This document shows, piece by piece, positions 1 through 5,258 of a DNA stretch of 7,432 bases. The stretch's first letter is position 1. Each line of letters begins with the position of its first letter. The notes beneath the pieces were generated by a model that did no database searches, was not told where the DNA came from, and was given only the letters and a program-made list of their open reading frames with translations. The DNA is from Lachnospiraceae bacterium (GTDB lineage Bacteria; Bacillota_A; Clostridia; Lachnospirales; Lachnospiraceae), in NCBI GenBank assembly GCA_024684065.1, contig JAIKXO010000139.1:1-7432 (forward strand). The letters run 5' to 3'. The position numbers were made by a program, and so were the translations under genes.

Positions 1-606
1 AATACCGTACTGAGCCTGGTTGACAAATCCGTAAAGAACATACCGAAGAAGCAGGTCATCACGTCCTTTGCAGGTTTAAGAGCTCACGAAGCGGGCCATG
101 AATTCATAATCGGGGAAGTGGAGGGCGCACCGGGTTTTGTAGACTGCGCGGGAATAGAATCTCCCGGTCTTGCCAGTTCTCCCGCGATAGGGAAAATGGT
201 GGCCGAAATAGTTAAAGGCATTCTCAGTCCTTCGGAAAAAGCATCATATAACATGTCGAGAAAGGGCATCCTTAATCCGATGCTGCTTTCCGAAAATGAA
301 CGAAACGAGCTTATAAAAAAGAACCCGGCTTATGGAAATATCGTCTGCCGCTGTGAGATGATCACAGAGGGAGAGATCATAGATGCCATAAGAAGACCCC
401 TTGGAGCCACGACGCTTGACGGGATCAAACGAAGGACGCGCGCGGGAATGGGACGCTGCCAGGGCGGCTTCTGCATGCCAAAAACCATGGAGATCATGCA
501 GCGTGAGCTTTCGATGACCCCTTATGAGATCACGAAATGCGGCAAGGGCTCAGAGTGGATAGTCGGTACCAATAAAGATAAGATCGGGGGAATCGGCACG
601 AACTAA
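1..606 (+). CDS. glpA: GlpA-like FAD-dependent glycerol-3-phosphate dehydrogenase, C-terminal 201 residues (5' partial)
   Basis: The reading frame is open from base 1 and ends at TAA 604-606, so the N-terminal FAD-binding half lies outside the window. The first ~75 residues resemble the end of a DAO-type FAD oxidoreductase fold (AGLRAHEAGHEFIIGE, then AGIESPGLASSPAIGKM). This is followed by a BFD-like [2Fe-2S] domain with four cysteines at fragment residues 116, 118, 153 and 158 (VCRCE ... GRCQGGFCMP). DAO plus BFD is the architecture of anaerobic glycerol-3-phosphate dehydrogenase subunit A and its clostridial relatives, which oxidise glycerol-3-phosphate to dihydroxyacetone phosphate. The neighbours (second FAD protein, DUF1667 protein, glycerol kinase) support that substrate; from this fragment alone another 2-hydroxyacid or polyol-phosphate substrate is possible. 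The last four codons and the stop lie inside a palindromic repeat (594-617), so the native C-terminus has probably been replaced. Confidence 0.85.
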   Translation, partial: NTVLSLVDKSVKNIPKKQVITSFAGLRAHEAGHEFIIGEVEGAPGFVDCAGIESPGLASSPAIGKMVAEIVKGILSPSEKASYNMSRKGILNPMLLSENERNELIKKNPAYGNIVCRCEMITEGEIIDAIRRPLGATTLDGIKRRTRAGMGRCQGGFCMPKTMEIMQRELSMTPYEITKCGKGSEWIVGTNKDKIGGIGTN

Positions 607-760
607 AGTTCGTGCCGAAGCACACGATTTGCTTCGCAAAGCGGAAATGATTCGGTCTAAAGACCGAACTTATTCGACATTTGCTAAAGCAAATGTCGAA
701 TTTGATCGGCACAAACTGAAGTTTGTGCCAAAGCGCACGATTTACTGCGTAAATCGGCGC
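594..760. repeat. Palindromic repeat block A (six hairpins)
   Basis: Six consecutive inverted repeats fill most of the gap between the GlpA-like gene and the next gene: 594-617 (10-bp arms, loop TAAA); 628-640 (TTTGC/GCAAA around TTC, a shortened core copy); 651-668 (7-bp arms, loop TAAA); 672-701 (13-bp arms, loop TAAA); 708-729 (9-bp arms, loop TGAA); and 733-760, a core element GCGC-A-CGATTTAC-TGC-GTAAATCG-GCGC whose stem is perfect except for one bulged A. The order matches block B at 2519-2657. Block A has one extra hairpin (672-701), and its first core copy lacks about 10 bases that are present in block B. No T-tract follows, so these do not look like ordinary intrinsic terminators. In an operon they could stabilise or process mRNA, or be mobile REP-like elements; the function is unknown. 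Confidence 0.9.
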
Positions 761-802
761 AGTTCGGTGCAGGTATGAGATTGTTGTAAGGAGAGTGCGG
801 AT

Positions 803-2143
803 ATGAGGGATTATGACCTTGTCATTATCGGAGGCGGTCCTGCCGGGCTTGCGGCTGCGGAAGCCGCAAAAAAGAACGGGATCGACAGCATCGTTATCCT
901 GGAGCGTGACAGGGAGCTTGGGGGGATACTTAATCAATGCATTCATAACGGATTCGGGCTTCATTCCTTCGGAGAGGAGCTTACGGGACCCGAATATGCG
1001 AAGCGCTATATTGACCGTATCCTGGAACTGAAGATAGAATATATGCTCCATACGATGGTCATGGATCTTAAGGCGCAAAGAGGAGAGCATTTAGTTACCG
1101 CCATGAACGGAACTGAAGGCGTTTTTACGATCCGCGCAAAGGCCGTGATCCTTTCCATGGGCTGTCGGGAAAGATCCAGAGGGGCTTTAAACATCCCGGG
1201 GTATCGCCCTGCCGGGATCTATTCGGCCGGTACCGCGCAGCGCTTTGTCAATATGGAGGGGCTGCTTCCGGGCCGCGAGGTGGTAATTCTGGGCTCCGGT
1301 GACATCGGTCTTATCATGGCAAGGCGGATGACCTTAGAGGGCGCGAAGGTTAAGGTCGTAGCGGAGCTTATGCCATATTCGGGAGGGCTGAAAAGAAATA
1401 TCGTCCAATGTCTCGATGATTTCGGTATTCCTCTTCTTCTTTCACATACAGTAGTGGACATACACGGAAAGAACCGTGTGGAAGGAGTGACGCTTGCGAA
1501 GGTGGACGATAAAGGGAATCCGATCCCGGAAACGGAGGAATTTTATTCCTGTGACACGCTTCTTTTGTCGGTGGGCCTGATCCCCGAAAACGAACTTTCC
1601 AGGGAGGCCGGTATAACTCTTTCATCTGTCACCGGGGGACCGATCGTCAATGAATCTCTTCAGACAAGCAAAGAGGGCATCTTTGCCTGCGGAAATGTCC
1701 TTCACGTCCATGACCTTGTGGATTTTGTTTCGGAGGAGGCCGCTATGGCCGGAAAGAATGCGGCAGCCTATATAAAAAGCGTCTTCGGAGAGTCTTCCCT
1801 TCGTGATGGTGCCGGTAAGACACCGGTTAAGAGCTTTACCGGTGATCGAAAGGAGAGTGCCGATATATGTATTTGTGCGGAGAGCGGCGTGCGCTATACC
1901 GTTCCGTCACTTATTAATACAGACAGAATGCCCGAGGCGCTGAAAGTACGGTTCCGGGTGGGCGCGGTTTATAAGAACGCATTTATAAACGTTTATGCGG
2001 ATGAAGAGCGGATCATACACAAAAAAAGGATGGTTATGGCTCCCGGTGAAATGGAGGAAATCACATTAAAAAAGGAGTGGCTCTGCGGTGACCGCATTCC
2101 GGAGCAGATAACTGTTAAAATCGAGGATGACAGGGAGAACTAG
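803..2143 (+). CDS. NAD(P)/FAD-dependent oxidoreductase in GlpB position (446 aa)
   Basis: A class of pyridine nucleotide-disulfide oxidoreductase-like flavoprotein. Residues 5-18 contain the N-terminal FAD dinucleotide-binding motif (GGGPAGLAAA). A second Rossmann motif, GSGDIG at 164-169, fits NAD(P)H binding. The C-terminal FAD motif is GIFACGNVLHVHD near residue 295. C46 sits in NQCIHNGFG, a motif I associate with the NAD(FAD)-dependent dehydrogenases of clostridial glp operons. About 110 residues follow the FAD core (roughly 335-446), rich in beta-strand-like sequence and containing CICAESG. ATG 803 is preceded by AAGGAG at 788-793, 9 bases away. DUF1667 follows after 3 bases, so the two are translationally close. 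Classical GlpB is a membrane-anchoring flavoprotein; this protein has no obvious membrane segment and carries a second nucleotide site. I therefore infer that it relays electrons between the GlpA-like protein and a soluble carrier. The electron acceptor is not shown by the sequence. Confidence 0.87.
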   Translation: MRDYDLVIIGGGPAGLAAAEAAKKNGIDSIVILERDRELGGILNQCIHNGFGLHSFGEELTGPEYAKRYIDRILELKIEYMLHTMVMDLKAQRGEHLVTAMNGTEGVFTIRAKAVILSMGCRERSRGALNIPGYRPAGIYSAGTAQRFVNMEGLLPGREVVILGSGDIGLIMARRMTLEGAKVKVVAELMPYSGGLKRNIVQCLDDFGIPLLLSHTVVDIHGKNRVEGVTLAKVDDKGNPIPETEEFYSCDTLLLSVGLIPENELSREAGITLSSVTGGPIVNESLQTSKEGIFACGNVLHVHDLVDFVSEEAAMAGKNAAAYIKSVFGESSLRDGAGKTPVKSFTGDRKESADICICAESGVRYTVPSLINTDRMPEALKVRFRVGAVYKNAFINVYADEERIIHKKRMVMAPGEMEEITLKKEWLCGDRIPEQITVKIEDDREN

Positions 2144-2146
2144 GCT

Positions 2147-2512
2147 ATGGCACAGAAGAGACAGCTGACCTGTATAGGATGCCCCATGGGATGTGCTCTT
2201 ACAGTAGAAATGGATGATGACGGTTACGTATGGTCGGTGACCGGTAATACCTGTAACAGGGGCGAAAGCTACGGAAAAAAAGAAGTGACCAATCCGACGA
2301 GGATCGTCACAACGACGGTTCATGTGAACGGCGGGGAGATGAGTGCCGTTCCGGTGAAGACGAAGTGGGATATCCCAAAGGATAAGATCTTTGACTGTGT
2401 GGAGGAGCTTAAAAACGTCGTTCTGACTGCACCGGTGCATGCAGGGGATGTGGTGCTTAAGGATGCGGCCGGAACGGGCGTGCCGGTTGTCGCCACGAGG
2501 GATATACTGTAA
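2147..2512 (+). CDS. DUF1667 family protein, putative [4Fe-4S] electron carrier (121 aa)
   Basis: A small, probably cytoplasmic protein recognised as the DUF1667 partner found after the two FAD oxidoreductases in clostridial glycerol operons. Cysteines at residues 9, 12, 16 and 36 form C-x2-C-x3-C-x19-C (LTCIGCPMGCAL ... GNTCNRG). This closely resembles the [4Fe-4S] motif at the N-terminus of molybdopterin oxidoreductases, but no molybdopterin domain follows. The rest (about residues 45-121) is a small domain with the strands TRIVTTTVHV and AVPVKTKWDIPKDK. It could occupy the place of GlpC, the Fe-S subunit of the enterobacterial enzyme; cluster binding is inferred from the cysteines. Its ribosome site (AGGGAG, 2132-2137) lies within the end of the upstream gene, and the start is 3 bases after that gene's stop, so co-expression is near certain. 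Confidence 0.87.
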   Translation: MAQKRQLTCIGCPMGCALTVEMDDDGYVWSVTGNTCNRGESYGKKEVTNPTRIVTTTVHVNGGEMSAVPVKTKWDIPKDKIFDCVEELKNVVLTAPVHAGDVVLKDAAGTGVPVVATRDIL

Positions 2513-2518
2513 CCGGAT

Positions 2519-2657
2519 CGGCACGAACCAAAGTTCGTGCCTAAGCGCACGATTTGCTCCGCAAATCGGCGCAGAGCGGAAATGATCCGGTCAAAGACCG
2601 GATCGGTGCAAACTGAAGTTTGCACCAAAGCGCACGATTTACTCCGTAAATCGGCGC
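2519..2657. repeat. Palindromic repeat block B (five hairpins, same order as block A)
   Basis: The block starts about six bases after the DUF1667 stop. Hairpins: 2520-2541 (9-bp arms, loop CAAA); 2545-2572 (core GCGC-A-CGATTTGC-TCC-GCAAATCG-GCGC); 2584-2604 (9-bp arms GATCCGGTC/GACCGGATC, loop AAA); 2605-2626 (GGTGCAAAC/GTTTGCACC, loop TGAA); and 2630-2657 (core with CGATTTAC/GTAAATCG arms, loop TCC). Block A has the same succession, joined by the same linker GCGGAAATGA before the third hairpin. Differences between the blocks fall largely in paired positions and are compensated, which points to selection on the folded form. Both blocks lie between genes of one glycerol operon. No T-tract follows. 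Confidence 0.9.
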
Positions 2658-2664
2658 AGTAAGG

Positions 2665-2699
2665 ATAGTGTGAAAGAAAGCAGATACTTTCATCACTAT
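2665..2699 (+). repeat. Hairpin upstream of glpK
   Basis: ATAGTG 2665-2670 pairs with CACTAT 2694-2699, and GAAAG 2672-2676 pairs with CTTTC 2687-2691. A small internal mismatch (T opposite AT) separates the two helices, and the loop has 10 bases. It does not resemble the block A/B core sequences and is not followed by a T-tract. It may be an mRNA processing or stabilising structure in the glpK leader; this is inference only. Confidence 0.6.
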
Positions 2700-2703
2700 T
2701 TGT

Positions 2704-2731
2704 GCCGCCAGCCAAAGGCGGCGGAATGGAG
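2704..2731 (+). promoter_or_regulatory. glpK leader: GC-rich hairpin next to the ribosome binding site
   Basis: GCCGCC 2704-2709 can pair with GGCGGC 2717-2722 around a 7-base loop. It ends 5 bases before GGAG (2728-2731), the best ribosome binding site for the ATG at 2738 (6-base spacing). The spacing favours 2738 over the in-frame ATG at 2726 and GTG at 2702, which would translate through this hairpin. Whether the helix affects translation cannot be told. Confidence 0.5.
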
Positions 2732-2737
2732 AATAAT

Positions 2738-4264
2738 ATGAAAAAATACATTATGGCACTGGATGCGGGGACTACAAGCAACCGCTGCATTCTTTTTGAC
2801 GAAGAGGGGAAACCCGTAAGCATGGCACAGAGGGAATTCGTGCAGCATTTTCCAAAACCGGGGTGGGTCGAGCATGATGCCGGAGAGATTTTTTCGAGCA
2901 TGGTGGTCGTTTGTGAAGAGGCAATGAGAAAGCTCGGTATAAAGGGGACGGACATAGCCGCGATCGGGATAACTAACCAGAGGGAAACCGCTATCGTATG
3001 GGATAAGGAAACGGGTGAGCCGGTATACAACGCTATTGTATGGCAGTGCCGCCGCACGGCCGAATATTGCGATTCCCTTAAAGAGGAAGGACTGACGGAA
3101 CCGTGGCAGAAGAAGACAGGGCTCGTTATCGATGCGTATTTTTCAGCCACAAAGATAAAGTGGATCCTCGATCACGTGGAGGGTGCGCAGAAAAGAGCAG
3201 AGTCCGGCGAACTGCTTTTCGGGACGGTAGAAACCTGGCTGATCTGGAAGCTGACCAGGGGAGCGGTGCATGTAACCGATTATTCCAATGCCTCAAGGAC
3301 CATGCTGTTTAATATAAATACCCTGAGATGGGATGAGGAGATCCTTGATAAGCTTGGAATCCCTGACTGCATACTCCCTGAGCCGATGCCTTCGAGCTGT
3401 ATTTACGGCTACACGGATCCGTCGTTTTTTGGCTGCCGGATCCCGATCTCAGGCGCGGCAGGGGATCAGCAGGCCGCGCTTTTCGGACAGACCTGCTTTA
3501 CTGAAGGGGATGTTAAGAATACCTACGGGACAGGGGGGTTCCTTCTTATGAACACGGGGAACAAACCTGTTTTTTCAAAAAACGGGCTGGTTACGACTAT
3601 CGCATGGGGATTAAGGACCGGATCAGAGGATGGCGGCAGGGATTCTGTCGTATATGCCCTGGAGGGCTCGGTGTTCGTTGCGGGAGCGGCAGTTCAGTGG
3701 CTAAGGGATGAGATGCGTCTCATCGAATCGGCCGCGGATTCCGAGTATCTGGCTAAAAAGGTACCGGATACCAACGGCTGCTATGTGGTGCCTGCCTTTA
3801 CGGGACTGGGTGCCCCGCATTGGGATTCCTACGCCAGAGGCACCATTGTAGGGATCACACGGGGAGTAAATAAATATCATATCATCAGGGCAACCCTGGA
3901 ATCCGTCGCTTATCAGATAAATGATGTACTAAAGGCAATGGAGGCTGATACAGGAACTCCGATCACAGCCCTTAAGGTGGACGGGGGAGCCAGTGCCAAT
4001 GACTTTCTGATGCAGGCACAGGCGGATATTTCCAACAAGGCAGTGCTTCGTCCGGATAGCGTGGAAACTACGGCAATGGGCGCCGCATATCTGGCGGGGC
4101 TTGCTGTCGGATACTGGAAGAGCACGGATGAAGTGAAAAAGAACTGGAGGCTCGAAAAGCGCTTTGACAGCGGGATTTCCAGGGAGGAGCGCGATTTAAG
4201 GATCAAAGGCTGGGATAAGGCTGTTTCTTATGCAAAAGGCTGGGCAGTGCAGGATCAGTCATAG
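2738..4264 (+). CDS. glpK: Glycerol kinase (508 aa)
   Basis: A cytoplasmic FGGY-family kinase that makes sn-glycerol-3-phosphate from glycerol and ATP, the first committed step of the pathway completed by the upstream genes. The start gives the family-typical [21 protein letters not shown] and a usual length near 500. Visible landmarks: the phosphate-binding DAGTTS from D9; NQRET with glycerol-contact residues R82 and E83; Y134 in DAYFSATK; the catalytic base D243 in [25 protein letters not shown]; and the adenosine-site motif [14 protein letters not shown]. These correspond to E. coli R83, E84, Y135 and D245. The loop before the catalytic Asp reads [13 protein letters not shown]. The His phosphorylated by HPr in Enterococcus and Bacillus enzymes appears to be Ser229, and the E. 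coli GGKGG-type fructose-1,6-bisphosphate loop is also absent. It follows block B in the glp operon; no separate promoter was recognised. Confidence 0.96.
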   Translation: MKKYIMALDAGTTSNRCILFDEEGKPVSMAQREFVQHFPKPGWVEHDAGEIFSSMVVVCEEAMRKLGIKGTDIAAIGITNQRETAIVWDKETGEPVYNAIVWQCRRTAEYCDSLKEEGLTEPWQKKTGLVIDAYFSATKIKWILDHVEGAQKRAESGELLFGTVETWLIWKLTRGAVHVTDYSNASRTMLFNINTLRWDEEILDKLGIPDCILPEPMPSSCIYGYTDPSFFGCRIPISGAAGDQQAALFGQTCFTEGDVKNTYGTGGFLLMNTGNKPVFSKNGLVTTIAWGLRTGSEDGGRDSVVYALEGSVFVAGAAVQWLRDEMRLIESAADSEYLAKKVPDTNGCYVVPAFTGLGAPHWDSYARGTIVGITRGVNKYHIIRATLESVAYQINDVLKAMEADTGTPITALKVDGGASANDFLMQAQADISNKAVLRPDSVETTAMGAAYLAGLAVGYWKSTDEVKKNWRLEKRFDSGISREERDLRIKGWDKAVSYAKGWAVQDQS

Positions 4265-4268
4265 TAAT

Positions 4269-4299
4269 CCCTGAAATGACGGGACTGCCCGTTTCGGGG
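4269..4299 (+). repeat. Hairpin between glpK and deoD
   Basis: CCCTGAAA 4269-4276 pairs with TTTCGGGG 4292-4299 (one G-U pair). Inside it, CGGG 4280-4283 pairs with CCCG 4288-4291 around the loop ACTG. It begins five bases after the glpK stop. The following bases (ATGATCATCAAATAC) contain no T-tract, so a simple intrinsic terminator is unlikely. It could reduce read-through into deoD or protect the 3' end of the glp message. Confidence 0.6.
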
Positions 4300-4334
4300 A
4301 TGATCATCAAATACATGACTAAAGGAGGAAAATT

Positions 4335-5051
4335 ATGGCAACACCGCACAATGAAGCAAACAAAGGAGATTTCGCCAAAACCGTGCTCATGCCGGGAGAT
4401 CCGCTGAGGGCGAAGCTCGTGGCAGAAAATTTTCTGGAAAACGCAAGATGCGTTAATACGGTGCGCAACTGTCTCGGATATACCGGAGAATACAAGAATA
4501 AGCCGGTATCTGTAATGGCGAGCGGTATGGGCATGCCGTCCATCGGCATCTATTCTTACGAGCTCTTTGCCTTTTATGATGTGGAGAACATCATTCGTAT
4601 CGGCTCGGCAGGCAGTTACTCAGACAGGCTTAACGTACTTGATGTCGTGATCGCCGAGAGTTCTTATTCCGACAGCACATTTGCCCGGTATACAAACGGT
4701 GTGGAGGATTCCGTGATCTATCCTGACAAAAGGATAAATGACACTGCGCTTGCCGTTGCAAAAAAACTGGGCATAGACGCAAAGCTCGCAAAGGTCCATT
4801 CCACGGATCAGTTCTATACCAGCCCTGAGATGGGAAGCTGGGAGGAGATAAGGGACCGTACAAACAGCGAATGTGTTGAGATGGAAAGCTTTGCCCTTTT
4901 CAATAACGCGAACATGCTTGGCAAGCACGCGGCATGCCTGATAACGATCTCCGATTCCTTTGTTACAGCGGAAGAAATTTCTGCAGAGGATCGCCAGAAA
5001 TCCTTTACGGATATGATCAGGCTCGCTCTTGAAACGGCCATAGAGCTTTGA
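4335..5051 (+). CDS. deoD: Purine nucleoside phosphorylase, DeoD type (238 aa)
   Basis: Cleaves purine (deoxy)ribonucleosides with phosphate to the free base and (deoxy)ribose-1-phosphate in the cytoplasm, serving purine salvage. It is the hexameric, E. coli DeoD class, judged by length and motifs: H5 in MATPHNEA, the phosphate-site MPGDPLRAK with G21 and R25, R44, and RIGSAGS with R88 and S91. The nucleoside-site E182-M183-E184 lies in VEMES, and the catalytic D207 (E. coli Asp204) lies in ISDSF, with R220 downstream. All expected catalytic residues are present, so it should be active. ATG 4335 has an excellent AAAGGAGG at 4321-4328, 6 bases away. It lies 70 bases after glpK on the same strand, separated by a hairpin. 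It may be partly co-transcribed, but no functional link to glycerol metabolism is evident. The end converges on the regulator gene. Confidence 0.96.
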   Translation: MATPHNEANKGDFAKTVLMPGDPLRAKLVAENFLENARCVNTVRNCLGYTGEYKNKPVSVMASGMGMPSIGIYSYELFAFYDVENIIRIGSAGSYSDRLNVLDVVIAESSYSDSTFARYTNGVEDSVIYPDKRINDTALAVAKKLGIDAKLAKVHSTDQFYTSPEMGSWEEIRDRTNSECVEMESFALFNNANMLGKHAACLITISDSFVTAEEISAEDRQKSFTDMIRLALETAIEL

Positions 5052-5076
5052 GCGATAAGAAATTAAATTAACCAAA

Positions 5077-5258
5077 GCGCACGATTTGCTTCGCAAACCG
5101 GCGCGGAAACGATGGGCGGCTCCCCGGACGGTTTCTAAGGAAAAACTGATTAAATCAGTTTTTCCTTAGATGCTCCGCAGGATGCGCACGGATTTTCAGC
5201 GGAAATTGGCACTTCGTGCCGAAAATCCGGCGCGGGAAACGCTTTAATCAGCGTTTCC
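5077..5258. repeat. Palindromic block C in the convergent intergenic region
   Basis: This region contains four main palindromes. First, 5077-5104 is a core copy GCGC-A-CGATTTGC-TTC-GCAAACCG-GCGC with one mismatch. Second, 5134-5170 is a perfect 17-bp hairpin listed separately. Third, 5184-5233 is an enlarged core: GCGC, bulged A, CGGATTTTC pairing with GAAAATCCG, then GCGC, enclosing a second hairpin GGCAC-TTC-GTGCC at 5208-5220. Fourth, 5235-5258 has 9-bp arms GGAAACGCT/AGCGTTTCC around six bases. The last hairpin abuts the stop codon of the minus-strand regulator. The bases between 5105 and 5133 may form a weaker GAAAC/GTTTC helix. Together these fill the gap between two converging genes, where they could end or protect both transcripts. 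Confidence 0.85.
5134..5170. terminator. Possible bidirectional terminator hairpin (17-bp perfect stem)
   Basis: The left arm 5134-5150 and right arm 5154-5170 are perfectly complementary around the triloop TAA. The stem contains a run of A in the left arm and a run of T in the right arm (CTGAT TAA ATCAGTTTTTCC). It lies about 80 bases after deoD and downstream of the regulator's stop on the other strand. That position suits a two-way transcription end, but the T-run is inside the stem rather than after it, so termination is an inference from location. Confidence 0.45.

Noticed and set aside
594..760. CRISPR array in the repeat blocks
   Set aside because: The units are palindromes of different sequence and length, directly adjacent, with no constant direct repeat separated by regular unique spacers, and no cas genes are present.
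530..1090. Minus-strand open frame (186 codons) across block A
   Set aside because: It is antisense to two clear oxidoreductase genes and crosses the hairpin block; the translation resembles no family and no ribosome site was found.
2702..2737. Upstream glpK starts at GTG 2702 or ATG 2726
   Set aside because: They would add residues not typical of the family and translate through a GC hairpin; ATG 2738 has GGAG six bases upstream and gives the standard N-terminus.
2320..3150. Long minus-strand open frame (276 codons)
   Set aside because: It runs antisense through DUF1667, repeat block B and the start of glpK, all of which are convincing; its translation is low-complexity Ser/Thr/Pro-rich and has no recognisable motif.
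4265..4334. Independent promoter for deoD
   Set aside because: No -35/-10 pair with acceptable spacing was found in the 70-base gap, which is mostly a hairpin and the ribosome site.
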